Assembly: GCF_000296775.1 (NCBI RefSeq)
Contig: NZ_AJLE01000006.1
Span: forward strand, 186,001-250,000
Direction of reading: 5' to 3'
Source: Sulfurovum sp. AR
GTDB lineage: Bacteria > Campylobacterota > Campylobacteria > Campylobacterales > Sulfurovaceae
DNA length: 64,000 nucleotides
Both the position numbers and the translations under genes were made by a program. Below, one piece after another: positions 54,616 through 62,657 of the stretch. The stretch's first letter is position 1, and the number at the start of each line of letters is the position of its first letter. A model generated the notes under the pieces. It saw only the letters and a program-made list of their open reading frames with translations. It searched no databases and had not been told where the DNA came from.

Positions 54616-54906
54616 TTACTGCAAACGATTTTGGGTCACTTCATCAGGTTCAACTTCACATAACATTGTATCTTGTCCGCAATGACGGCAAGTTGTTCTC
54701 ACAGTAAAGAAATACCAGCCATTTTTGTCTTTCAATAGGGAGTTACCGCACTTAGGACAGGTGATACGGCTCTGAAGTATAGCAAAGACCATTGCTACTC
54801 CTAGCTGAAGTGTACTATGTGTATAAAAGATTGACAAGATGATAAAAAGACCGACCATTACACCTAGGAGAATATACTTAATATATGCGGGGATACATTT
54901 CATCAT
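54616..54906 (-). CDS. small membrane protein with zinc ribbon
   Basis: A 96-residue protein with two hydrophobic segments (about 8-30 and 32-46) and a cytoplasmic-looking zinc ribbon, TCPKCGNSLL ... TTCRHCGQDTM (two CxxC knuckles 21 residues apart). Two ATGs in tandem start the frame (54906 and 54903) after a GGAAATAG site. It lies 66 bases upstream of the four-repeat lipoprotein gene on the same strand. Function unknown. Confidence 0.7.
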   Translation of the reverse strand: MMKCIPAYIKYILLGVMVGLFIILSIFYTHSTLQLGVAMVFAILQSRITCPKCGNSLLKDKNGWYFFTVRTTCRHCGQDTMLCEVEPDEVTQNRLQ

Positions 54907-55077
54907 TCTATTTCCTTTTTATTTGTAAATACTATTGTAACACAATGGACTTGCATCTAACGGTATGCCTAGGATTCTCTTTCTTTCTCATTGGTATTGG
55001 ATTCAAGGGTTGTTAAGAAGAAGCTTGCGAAGTCACATGACTGACTGAACAAACTCCCATAGATCAAATAGGAGAAC

Positions 55078-56616
55078 TTACTCCCACTCGATGGTTGCAG
55101 GAGGCTTAGAGCTGATATCATAAACCACTCTATTGATCCCGTCAATTTCATTGATGATCCTTCTACTCATGCCCTCAAGTACATCATGCGGGACATGTGC
55201 AAACGTAGCTGTCATACCATCTACTGACTCTACCATACGGATACAGACCGTATTGTCATATGTACGGTTGTCCCCCATCACTCCTACAGACTGTACATTC
55301 AGCAGTACGGTAAATGCCTGCCATACTTTGTCATAGTAACCTGTTGCTTTGAGTTCCTCTTGCATGATGGCATCTGACTCACGAAGCAGTCTCAAAGCCT
55401 CTTCATTGACTTCACCCATCACTCTTATGGCAAGACCTGGGCCAGGAAAAGGGTGTCTGCCTATCATATGCTTTGGAAGTCCAAGTTCAAGACCCAGTTT
55501 TCTTACCTCATCTTTAAAGATCTCTCTCAGCGGTTCAACCAGTTCAAATGTCATCCAGTCAGGAAGTCCACCTACGTTATGGTGAGATTTGATCGTCTTT
55601 GATGGCCCTTTGACCGAGACCGACTCGATGACATCTGTATAGAGCGTTCCTTGTGCCAGGAAACTTACATCTGTATGTTTCTTTGCTTCTTTATCAAACA
55701 CTTCAATGAACTTCTCACCGATCGCTTTTCTTTTTGTCTCTGGGTCCGTTACCCCTGCCAATGCTTCCATGAACTCTTGTTTTGCATCGATCGTGATCAA
55801 AGGTATACCGACCAATTTAAACATATCCTGTACCTGCTCTGCTTCATCTTTACGAAGCAGTCCTTGGTCCACAAATACACAGATCAGTTGTTCTTTAGGT
55901 AATGCTTCGTTGAGCATAGCAGCAACAACAGAAGAGTCTACTCCCCCACTTACACCACAAAGGACTTTTCTGTCACCCACTTGGGCTCTAATAGCAGCGA
56001 TTTTCTCTTTGGCAAAGCTCCCCATGTTCCAAGTACTGTCACAACCACAGATGTGTTTAGCGAAGTTCTTCAACATCGCAGTACCCTCAACAGAGTGATG
56101 TACTTCCGGGTGGAATTGGAATGCATAGATGTTTCTACTCTCATTAGCTATAGCTGCATACGGTGAGTTTTCACTGGTTCCGATCACTTCAAAACCATCA
56201 GGTATACGTTCTGCTCTATCACCATGACTCATCCATACGATAGAGTCATTTGAGATATTGTTGAAGATACCGCCATTGTTTTCTATGTGAAGTTTTGCTT
56301 TTCCGTATTCATGATGATCCGCTGCAATCACGCTTCCGCCAAAGTGCTGTGTGATAAGCTGCATACCATAACAGATACCCAAGATAGGTAGTCCCAGGTC
56401 CCACACGCCATCATCTGGTTTATACGCATCTTCCGCATAAACAGAAGCCGGGCCACCAGAAAGGATAATACCTTGCGGCTTTCTGGCCTTAATGTCTTCA
56501 ATACTCTCACGATACGGTACCACTTCTGTGTACACACCACTCTCTCTCAGTTTTCTAGCGATAAGCTGCGTATATTGTGATCCGAAGTCTAAGACTAATA
56601 TAGGTACTTGTTTCAT
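55078..56616 (-). CDS. guaA: GMP synthase (glutamine-hydrolysing)
   Basis: Converts XMP to GMP with glutamine and ATP. The 512-residue protein has the class I amidotransferase domain (catalytic Cys in [15 protein letters not shown], His/Glu in [11 protein letters not shown]), the ATP-pyrophosphatase P-loop [13 protein letters not shown] and the C-terminal dimerisation domain ending KPPATIEWE. The ATG at 56616 is chosen from two adjacent ATGs because the AAGGA site is spaced correctly for it. It is the last gene of a group with nhaD and nadB. Confidence 0.97.
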   Translation of the reverse strand: MKQVPILVLDFGSQYTQLIARKLRESGVYTEVVPYRESIEDIKARKPQGIILSGGPASVYAEDAYKPDDGVWDLGLPILGICYGMQLITQHFGGSVIAADHHEYGKAKLHIENNGGIFNNISNDSIVWMSHGDRAERIPDGFEVIGTSENSPYAAIANESRNIYAFQFHPEVHHSVEGTAMLKNFAKHICGCDSTWNMGSFAKEKIAAIRAQVGDRKVLCGVSGGVDSSVVAAMLNEALPKEQLICVFVDQGLLRKDEAEQVQDMFKLVGIPLITIDAKQEFMEALAGVTDPETKRKAIGEKFIEVFDKEAKKHTDVSFLAQGTLYTDVIESVSVKGPSKTIKSHHNVGGLPDWMTFELVEPLREIFKDEVRKLGLELGLPKHMIGRHPFPGPGLAIRVMGEVNEEALRLLRESDAIMQEELKATGYYDKVWQAFTVLLNVQSVGVMGDNRTYDNTVCIRMVESVDGMTATFAHVPHDVLEGMSRRIINEIDGINRVVYDISSKPPATIEWE

Positions 56617-56681
56617 CATCTTTCCTTGTATATGTATGGTTAAATCTTTCAAAAAAAACTTAACTATAAAAATACGTTTTT

Positions 56682-56710
56682 AGTAGTTCTAAGGGATGTT
56701 CAGAACTACT
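56682..56710. terminator. hairpin between nhaD and guaA
   Basis: AGTAGTTCT and AGAACTACT form a perfect 9-bp stem with an 11-base loop. On the minus strand it is followed by A rather than T, so it is a terminator-like fold without the usual tail. Confidence 0.35.
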
Positions 56711-56737
56711 AATTCCATAAACCAAACCTACGTAAGG

Positions 56738-58084
56738 TTACGCGCCTATTCCAAGTATAAGAAACTGCACATACCAGACAGAGACAGATACGATATAACC
56801 TACCAGTACGGTCCAAGCCAGTTTTAAATGTGCACCAAATGTATAGATACCATGAAGTTTACCCATGACACCCACACCGGCAGCAGAACCAAACGAGATA
56901 AGCGAACCACCCACACCAGCCGTAAGTGTTACAAGCATCCATTGTGCATGTGCAGAAGCACCCATGTCCGGACTTGACTTAAGTACTGCTGACATCACAG
57001 GTACGTTATCCACGATTGCAGAAAGGAATCCTACCCCGATATTCACGGTAGTTGCACCAAACTGAGAATAAAGTGCCGTGAAATATTCTAAGAAACCTAA
57101 AAAGTGAAGCCCGCCAACCGCAGCTAAAATACCAAAGAAGAAAAGCAGTGTATCATTTTCAATTTTAGCAATGAATGAGAAAACATTGACCGGAGGACAT
57201 ACAATACCATCACTATCATATCTTACTTCTCTGCTCATTCTATAAATATAGAGTTTAAGCACAGCCAAACCGAACATCATTCCCCACATTGCAGGCAGAT
57301 GAAGCACTTGATGCGAGAGAACTGCTGAAGCAATGGTTAAAGCGAAAAGACCCATGATCACTTTTCCACCTGCAGAAATATACACCTTTTTTTCATCAGC
57401 TGCAAATGGTGGTGTACCGTTCGGTACAAAACGGCTCAATAGAAATGCCGTGACAAACCAGCCCAGTATAGATGCAGGGAAAAGATAAAGGAAATCAACA
57501 AATGCCCCCTTGCCATCAACCCATACCATCAATGTAGTGATATCACCAAACGGTGACCAGGCACCACCTGCATTTGCCGCAACAACGATATTGATCGCGG
57601 AAGGTACAATAAAGGCTTTATTCGTCTTATCAATGGTGATCAATACCGTTGAAAGGATCAATGCTGTGGTGAGGTTATCGGCAACAGGAGAAATGAAGAA
57701 AGCCAAAAGACCTGTGATCCAGAACAGTTTTTTATAGCTATACCCTTTAGAGACAAGATTGTAACGTAAAGCAGAAAACACATTCCTATCGATCATCGCT
57801 TCAATATAGGTCATAGCCACATAAAGGAAGAAGAATATCCCTGCGATCTCATAAATAAGCAACTCTATTTCGTGGTGCAGATGTGCCCCGTCTAAACCAT
57901 TGATAGCATAATAGACACCGATCAACATAAAAATCATTGTTCCTGCAAAAAGTGCCGGTTTTGCTTTGTTTATAAGGTATTTATCTTCCGCTGCAATAAA
58001 GTAGTATCCTACGACAAATATGATAAGTGAAGCGATCCCCACCCATGTGGTTGTCAAATCTGTGTGTAATATCTCTGTGGTCAT
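56738..58084 (-). CDS. nhaD: NhaD-type Na+/H+ antiporter
   Basis: Exports Na+ in exchange for H+. The 448-residue protein has about twelve hydrophobic segments and belongs to the ion transporter superfamily; diagnostic parts are SPVADNLTTALILSTVLIT, NIVVAANAGGAWSPFGDI and FLSAIVDNVPVMSAVLKSS, with GSAAGVGVMGKLHGIYTF near the end. The ATG at 58084 has a TAGGAGA ribosome site; an upstream ATG at 58129 would add 15 doubtful residues. It fits a marine or saline habitat. It lies between guaA and nadB, 52 bases after nadB. Confidence 0.92.
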   Translation of the reverse strand: MTTEILHTDLTTTWVGIASLIIFVVGYYFIAAEDKYLINKAKPALFAGTMIFMLIGVYYAINGLDGAHLHHEIELLIYEIAGIFFFLYVAMTYIEAMIDRNVFSALRYNLVSKGYSYKKLFWITGLLAFFISPVADNLTTALILSTVLITIDKTNKAFIVPSAINIVVAANAGGAWSPFGDITTLMVWVDGKGAFVDFLYLFPASILGWFVTAFLLSRFVPNGTPPFAADEKKVYISAGGKVIMGLFALTIASAVLSHQVLHLPAMWGMMFGLAVLKLYIYRMSREVRYDSDGIVCPPVNVFSFIAKIENDTLLFFFGILAAVGGLHFLGFLEYFTALYSQFGATTVNIGVGFLSAIVDNVPVMSAVLKSSPDMGASAHAQWMLVTLTAGVGGSLISFGSAAGVGVMGKLHGIYTFGAHLKLAWTVLVGYIVSVSVWYVQFLILGIGA

Positions 58085-58135
58085 TAATTGTTCTCCTAAT
58101 TCTTTGGTATGCCATATCTGTCCATACATGGAACG

Positions 58136-59587
58136 TTATAAAGACTCTATATAGTGCGAGCCCAAAGACTCTTTTCTCGCAAGTGCTGCATCTACAATGG
58201 CAGAAGCAGTATTTAGTCTAAGTTTAAGTAATCTGCCTATCTCTTTATTTTTCATATCATAAATGAGATTTTTAGCTTCATGCAAACCTTTTCTTGTCCT
58301 GATAATCCCTATATCATCCCACATCACTTGACGCAATTTTTGTTTATAGATTTTATCGTTTTCTTTGTGCAGAATATTACCGTAATCTTTCTCAAAAAGA
58401 GGTGTTTTCATGGCTTTATGCTCTTTGGAAAGCAGATGGTCCACTGCACGTTTTGCAAAGACCACCCCTTCAAGCAGTGAATTGGATGCAAGACGATTTG
58501 CACCATGCACACCTGTTCTAGCGGCTTCACCTATGACATATAGGCCTTCCATACCGTCTATACAGCCATTGGTATCGCATTTAATACCCCCGTTAGAGTA
58601 GTGAAATGCAGGAGAAATAGCGATCTTATCTTTCGGAAATTTATAGCCAAGTCTGGCAAAAGTATGTGTGATATTAGGGAAACGATGTTCAAACCATTTC
58701 TCTTCGAACATGGAAAAATCAAGATAAGCTTTTTGTCCCGTTTTTCGCTTATGATTGAAAATACCGCGAGCCACAATATCACGACTGGCCAATTCTCCTC
58801 TCTCGTCATAATCAAACAAGAAACGTCTTCCCTCTTCATCCACTACATGTGCACCCTCACCCCTAAGTGCTTCAGTCAGTAACAGTTTTCTTGCAAAAGG
58901 GGTCTCAACAAATACCGTAGGGTGAAACTGCATAAATTCCATATCGGCAAGTTCTATACCTTTTTCCACACAAATACCATGTATATCAGCACTAACGGTA
59001 CGGGAGTTTGTATTGTACGCATAAAGAGAGCCTATACCTCCAGAAGCGATGATCACATCATCCGCATAGATGGTCGTAGGTTCATAATTGACCGTTGCTT
59101 TGACTCCAAAACATCTGCCATTGTCTATAAGCAGATCATACACCAGTGTATTTTTCTGAAGTTGGTGTTTGTTTTGCACCATCATAAAGTAGTGCATATA
59201 ACGCCCCGTAGCATCTCCTCCAGCATGGATAATACGCTCTACAGAGTGTGCAGCCTCTTTCGTATATAATATGTTCCCCACTTCATCTGTATCAAACTCC
59301 ATCCCTCTAGAAATGATGTCAGGCGTGGTCTCCAGTGAAGTACGTGAAAGTATCTCCACAGCCTCTTTATTATTATGATACGAACCTGCAGCCATGGTAT
59401 CTTCGACATGAAGAGGAATATCCGCTTCATTCAAAGCGGTTGTCATACCACCCTGGGCATAAAACGTGTTACACTCCCAAGGGATGTCTTTACAGACTAC
59501 TAAGACTTTTTTACTTGCAGGTAGCTGCATGGCTGCATAGAGTCCTGCTATACCTGCACCTATGATCAATACATCATACTTCTGCAT
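58136..59587 (-). CDS. nadB: L-aspartate oxidase
   Basis: First step of NAD synthesis, oxidising aspartate to iminosuccinate with FAD; couples to quinones or fumarate in anaerobes. The 483-residue protein has the FAD-binding start VLIIGAGIAGLYAAMQL, the active-site EFMQFHPTVFVETP with the catalytic His, TEALRGEGAHVVDEEGRRF, and VHGANRLASNSLLEGVVF. Complete. It starts two bases after a 48-residue lipoprotein gene, whose 3' end carries its AAGG ribosome site. Confidence 0.95.
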   Translation of the reverse strand: MQKYDVLIIGAGIAGLYAAMQLPASKKVLVVCKDIPWECNTFYAQGGMTTALNEADIPLHVEDTMAAGSYHNNKEAVEILSRTSLETTPDIISRGMEFDTDEVGNILYTKEAAHSVERIIHAGGDATGRYMHYFMMVQNKHQLQKNTLVYDLLIDNGRCFGVKATVNYEPTTIYADDVIIASGGIGSLYAYNTNSRTVSADIHGICVEKGIELADMEFMQFHPTVFVETPFARKLLLTEALRGEGAHVVDEEGRRFLFDYDERGELASRDIVARGIFNHKRKTGQKAYLDFSMFEEKWFEHRFPNITHTFARLGYKFPKDKIAISPAFHYSNGGIKCDTNGCIDGMEGLYVIGEAARTGVHGANRLASNSLLEGVVFAKRAVDHLLSKEHKAMKTPLFEKDYGNILHKENDKIYKQKLRQVMWDDIGIIRTRKGLHEAKNLIYDMKNKEIGRLLKLRLNTASAIVDAALARKESLGSHYIESL

Positions 59588-59589
59588 CT

Positions 59590-59736
59590 TTAACCTTCTG
59601 TCTTCGTACTTGTATTGTTCTCTACAGTCTCTTCTACATAGACAGGGTCAGTTTTGTAGCCACACCCTGTTAAGATGATACAGCAAAGTGATGATATAAT
59701 CGCTTTATGAAAAAAGCCAATATAATTTTGTCTCAT
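59590..59736 (-). CDS. small LptM-like lipoprotein
   Basis: A 48-residue ORF too short for usual gene calls. MRQNYIGFFHKAIISSLCCI leads into the lipobox IILTGC, followed by GYKTDPVYVEETVENN. The CGYKTDPVY start after the lipid Cys resembles the CG.KGP-type proteins such as LptM, which accompany LptD biogenesis. A GAGAAG ribosome site precedes the ATG. It ends two bases before nadB and shares its strand. Its first 30 bases overlap the divergent DciA-like gene's 5' end. A start further in would reduce the overlap but no ATG, GTG or TTG is available. Confidence 0.7.
   Translation of the reverse strand: MRQNYIGFFHKAIISSLCCIILTGCGYKTDPVYVEETVENNTSTKTEG
59695..59700 (+). promoter_or_regulatory. 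-10 box placing a leaderless start on the DciA-like gene
   Basis: TATAAT is followed by exactly six bases (CGCTTT) and the ATG at 59707, with no ribosome site. The box lies inside the divergently encoded small lipoprotein gene. Confidence 0.7.
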
Positions 59737-60150
59737 TTATCTTCTCAGCCTCAGTTTAAATCATTAAAACGGCAGGAGTGTTACCAAAAGTTTATCGATC
59801 TTCTGAGTCCCAAATGGCAAAAAGCTATTGCTTTTGTATACATCAAAGATGAAACACTCTTTATAGCAGTCACACACCCCGGTTTTAAAATGGAACTTAA
59901 TTATAATAGAGATTTATTAAAAACCCTATTAACACAGCTTAACGAACATGATGAAGCGTGTAAGATGATGCAGGCTGAAAAAGTTGTGGTATTTCATAGC
60001 AAGTATTATGCGATGCCTCAGGAAAAAGTCTCTTATGTCAGTGTCCCGCATTATCATGAACGCGCCAAGGGAAATTTTGAAACACCTTCAGATAACGAAC
60101 TCAAAGAAAAATTTGAACGTATTAAAGCCATAGTCACATGCAATCAGTAA
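59707..60150 (+). CDS. DUF721/DciA-like protein
   Basis: A 147-residue protein resembling DUF721, the family of DciA, the ancestral loader of the replicative helicase DnaB. The N-terminal half has KRQECYQKFIDLLSPKWQKA, then AFVYIKDETLFIAVTHPGF and NRDLLKTLLTQLN, matching the KH-like domain. The last 30 residues are charged and of low complexity. Its 3' end overlaps the uvrC start by 13 bases. The DciA name is inference from the short conserved core. Confidence 0.7.
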   Translation: MKKANIILSHLSSQPQFKSLKRQECYQKFIDLLSPKWQKAIAFVYIKDETLFIAVTHPGFKMELNYNRDLLKTLLTQLNEHDEACKMMQAEKVVVFHSKYYAMPQEKVSYVSVPHYHERAKGNFETPSDNELKEKFERIKAIVTCNQ

Positions 60151-61781
60151 TCCAAGATCTACCCGCCTCTGCAGGCGTTTACCAGTATTTTGACACAAAC
60201 GGCAAACTGCTCTATGTAGGAAAAGCCAAAAACCTTAAAAACAGGGTCAAAAGCTATTGGCGTTTTTCTCCTGAATTCAGACCCAATCCTACGCAAAGTT
60301 CTCGCATCATCAAAATGCTCTATGAAGCCAGTAGACTTGAGTATATCGTAGTTGAAACAGAAGAGGATGCACTCATCCTGGAAAACTCGCTGATCAAGCA
60401 GCTCAAACCCAAATACAACATTTTACTTCGTGATGATAAAACCTACCCCTACATATATATCGATGAATCTGTCGCATATCCCAGATTTGAGATTACTAGA
60501 AAGGTCATCAAAGGAAAAAACATTACCTACTATGGCCCTTTCCCTACCGGTGGGAAAGCCTTGCTTGATGCACTCTATGAGGTCTATCCGCTTGTACAAA
60601 AAAAGTCTTGTTTAAAAGAAGGAAAAGCCTGTCTTTTCTACCAGATCAAAAAGTGTCTGGCACCCTGTGAAGGAAAAGTATCACCTGAAGCCTATGGAGA
60701 GATCGTCACGCAGGCCAAAACATCCATTGTCAAACGTAAAGATCTACTCTCTGCCCTTGAAGAGAAGATGACAAACCTTGCTATGCAAGAACGTTATGAG
60801 GAAGCAGCGGCTATGCGCGACAGCATCAATGCTATCTCTTCACTCACCATCTCATCGAACATCGATTTTGCAAATGCAATGGACCTTGATATCTTTGCCA
60901 TACTTAATGGTGATGAAAAAGGAGTGATCGTCAAACTCTTTATGCGCGGAGGAAAGATCATCTCATCCTCATACTCCTACTTCAGACATACACATATTTT
61001 TGATGAGAATGAAGCCTACAAACAAGCTTTATTGGAATTCTATACCATCGATACCCCTAATATAAGCAAACAGATCCTTACGGCCCATACCTTTGAAGAC
61101 TCAGAACAGGTGGCACACAGTCTCTCTGCCCGCTTTAACAAAAAAATAGAGATACTTACCCCTCAACGCGGCCCTAAAGCCAAACTGATCTCTCTAGCCC
61201 TGCAGAACTGCGAAGAGTTATTGCGTAAAACGCAAAGCGATACGCTCATGGAACAAAAAATAGCAGATCTCTTTGACCTTTCTGTCATTCCTTACCGTGT
61301 AGAAACTTTTGATAACTCTCATCTTATGGGAGCTGCTACCGTGGGTGGTATGGTAGTCTGGGATGAAAACAAATGGGATAAAACAGCATACCGACGATAC
61401 ATCCTGCATGAACGTGATGAGTATGGACAGATGAAAGAGATGCTCTCCAGACGGATAGAGAAGTTCAAAGAAGAACCTGCTCCAGACCTATGGATACTTG
61501 ATGGAGGACAAGCCAATCTCAATCTTGCAAAAAAACTTCTAAAAGAAGCCCATGTCAATCTTGATGTCATAGCTATAGCCAAAGAGAAGCTCGATGCCAA
61601 AGCACACCGTGCGAAAGGTGCGGCCAAGGACATCCTTTATACCTCCCATGGTGTTCTTGAGCTCAAAGCAAATGACAAACGTCTGCACTGGATACAGCGC
61701 CAAAGAGATGAAGCACACCGTTATGCCATCACCTACCACCAAAACAAAAACGTAAAGAGGATACACAAATCTCACTTCTGA
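60138..61781 (+). CDS. uvrC: excinuclease subunit UvrC, C-terminally frameshifted
   Basis: Nicks DNA on both sides of a lesion in nucleotide excision repair. The 547-residue product has the GIY-YIG nuclease (PASAGVYQYFDTNGKLLYVG), the UVR motif (ALEEKMTNLAMQERYEEAAA) and the RNase H-like nuclease (VETFDNSHLMGAATVGGMVV, WILDGGQANL). After HQNKNVKRIHKS the frame shifts: one missing base near 61772 leads to a stop at 61781, while the +1 frame continues as the helix-hairpin-helix tail. With the tail the length would be about 597, the family norm. The present frame would lack the DNA-binding tail needed for efficient 5' incision. Confidence 0.93.
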   Translation: MQSVIQDLPASAGVYQYFDTNGKLLYVGKAKNLKNRVKSYWRFSPEFRPNPTQSSRIIKMLYEASRLEYIVVETEEDALILENSLIKQLKPKYNILLRDDKTYPYIYIDESVAYPRFEITRKVIKGKNITYYGPFPTGGKALLDALYEVYPLVQKKSCLKEGKACLFYQIKKCLAPCEGKVSPEAYGEIVTQAKTSIVKRKDLLSALEEKMTNLAMQERYEEAAAMRDSINAISSLTISSNIDFANAMDLDIFAILNGDEKGVIVKLFMRGGKIISSSYSYFRHTHIFDENEAYKQALLEFYTIDTPNISKQILTAHTFEDSEQVAHSLSARFNKKIEILTPQRGPKAKLISLALQNCEELLRKTQSDTLMEQKIADLFDLSVIPYRVETFDNSHLMGAATVGGMVVWDENKWDKTAYRRYILHERDEYGQMKEMLSRRIEKFKEEPAPDLWILDGGQANLNLAKKLLKEAHVNLDVIAIAKEKLDAKAHRAKGAAKDILYTSHGVLELKANDKRLHWIQRQRDEAHRYAITYHQNKNVKRIHKSHF

Positions 61782-61927
61782 ATAAAAAAGGCATAGGTAA
61801 AGCAACCCTCAAAAAGTTGATCGACTATTTCGGAACATTTGAAGCCATAGAGAATGCATCTTACGAAGAAATAGAAAAAGTTACGAATAAAAAAATCTCT
61901 AACATTATTAAAAATTATAATCTATAA
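61772..61927 (+). pseudogene. out-of-frame helix-hairpin-helix end of uvrC
   Basis: In the +1 frame, 51 codons read SLLNKKGIGKATLKKLIDYF and then GTFEAIENASYEEIEKVTNK, ending IKNYNL and a TAA. This is the UvrC C-terminal (HhH)2 domain with its GIG.AT hairpin. It joins the uvrC frame if one base is inserted near 61772. No homopolymer is present at the junction. Confidence 0.85.
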
Positions 61928-62071
61928 ACAACCATAATTTAATATTTTTTACTAAAAAACTTCTTAATTCAATCTATTTTTAGTTTAGTTGTTATAGAGT
62001 TTTAGCAGTGCTATTATGTTTGCAGTATTTCCAGACAACAATGTTCTAGTGCATCTTATGTAATACATAAC

Positions 62072-62150
62072 GTTAAATTAAAAGCTAAACTCATTGTGAA
62101 GTGAGGACAGAAAGCCATGGGTCTTATAAAGATTGCCAGGCTGCAAACAG
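62072..62150 (+). promoter_or_regulatory. c-di-GMP-I (GEMM-I) riboswitch
   Basis: Signature parts of a GEMM-I aptamer lie in order: AAAAGCTAAACTCA, then the P1b hairpin CTCATT-GTGA-AGTGAG with a GNRA tetraloop, then GGACAGAAAGCC (consensus GGACGCAAAGCC), then ATGGGTCTTATAAAGATTGC and CAGGCTGC. A following TAAACTT/AAGTTTA stem without a T run suggests control at the level of translation. The strong site AAGGGGGGAG precedes the PAS gene 75 bases on. The GGACAG in place of GGACGC is an unusual change. Confidence 0.7.
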
Positions 62151-62225
62151 TAAACTTTATGATTGTAAGTTTATTGGAACTACACTTCTTACACTACACA
62201 CTACAAAAGGGGGGAGAATAATACA

Positions 62226-62639
62226 ATGAATAGACCTGATCCAATTGATGAAGAGTATATCTTTGAAAAAGGCTTGATCGTAAGTTCTACAGATCTTAAA
62301 GGCATCATTACATACGCGAATAGAAAATTCTGTGAAATAGCAGGATATACCAAAGATGAACTCGTAGGCAAAAATCACAATATCGTCAGACATCCAGATA
62401 TGCCAAAAGCAGCATTCAAAGAACTTTGGGACACGATACAGGGCGGAAAAGAGTGGACCGGTATCGTAAAGAACCTAAGAAAAGATGGCAGATATTATTG
62501 GGTTTATTCACATATTTCACCTATCATCGTTGATGGAGAGATCACTGGTTATACTGCAGCCAGAAGACCGGCATCTGAAACAGAAGTAACAGAGACAATT
62601 CCTATATACAGGGATTTATTAGAAAAAGAAAGTAATTAA
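62226..62639 (+). CDS. PAS-domain protein, Aer-type
   Basis: A 137-residue single PAS domain without output domain. It has the Aer pattern: KGLIVSSTDLKGIITYANRK, FCEIAGYTKDELVGKNHNIV with RHPDMPKAAFKELWDTI, and KNLRKDGRYYWVYSHISPI, which in Aer form the FAD pocket. It likely senses redox state or oxygen and passes the signal to a separate partner, perhaps the Hpt protein that follows 18 bases later. A GEMM-I aptamer and a strong AAGGGGGGAG site lie upstream, so c-di-GMP probably sets its synthesis. Confidence 0.88.
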   Translation: MNRPDPIDEEYIFEKGLIVSSTDLKGIITYANRKFCEIAGYTKDELVGKNHNIVRHPDMPKAAFKELWDTIQGGKEWTGIVKNLRKDGRYYWVYSHISPIIVDGEITGYTAARRPASETEVTETIPIYRDLLEKESN

Positions 62640-62657
62640 AGAGAGGTTGTCAACAAA

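Noticed and set aside
58027-58221. plus-strand ORF across the nhaD-nadB junction
   Set aside because: Lies over the nhaD start and nadB end; no ribosome site and no recognisable features.
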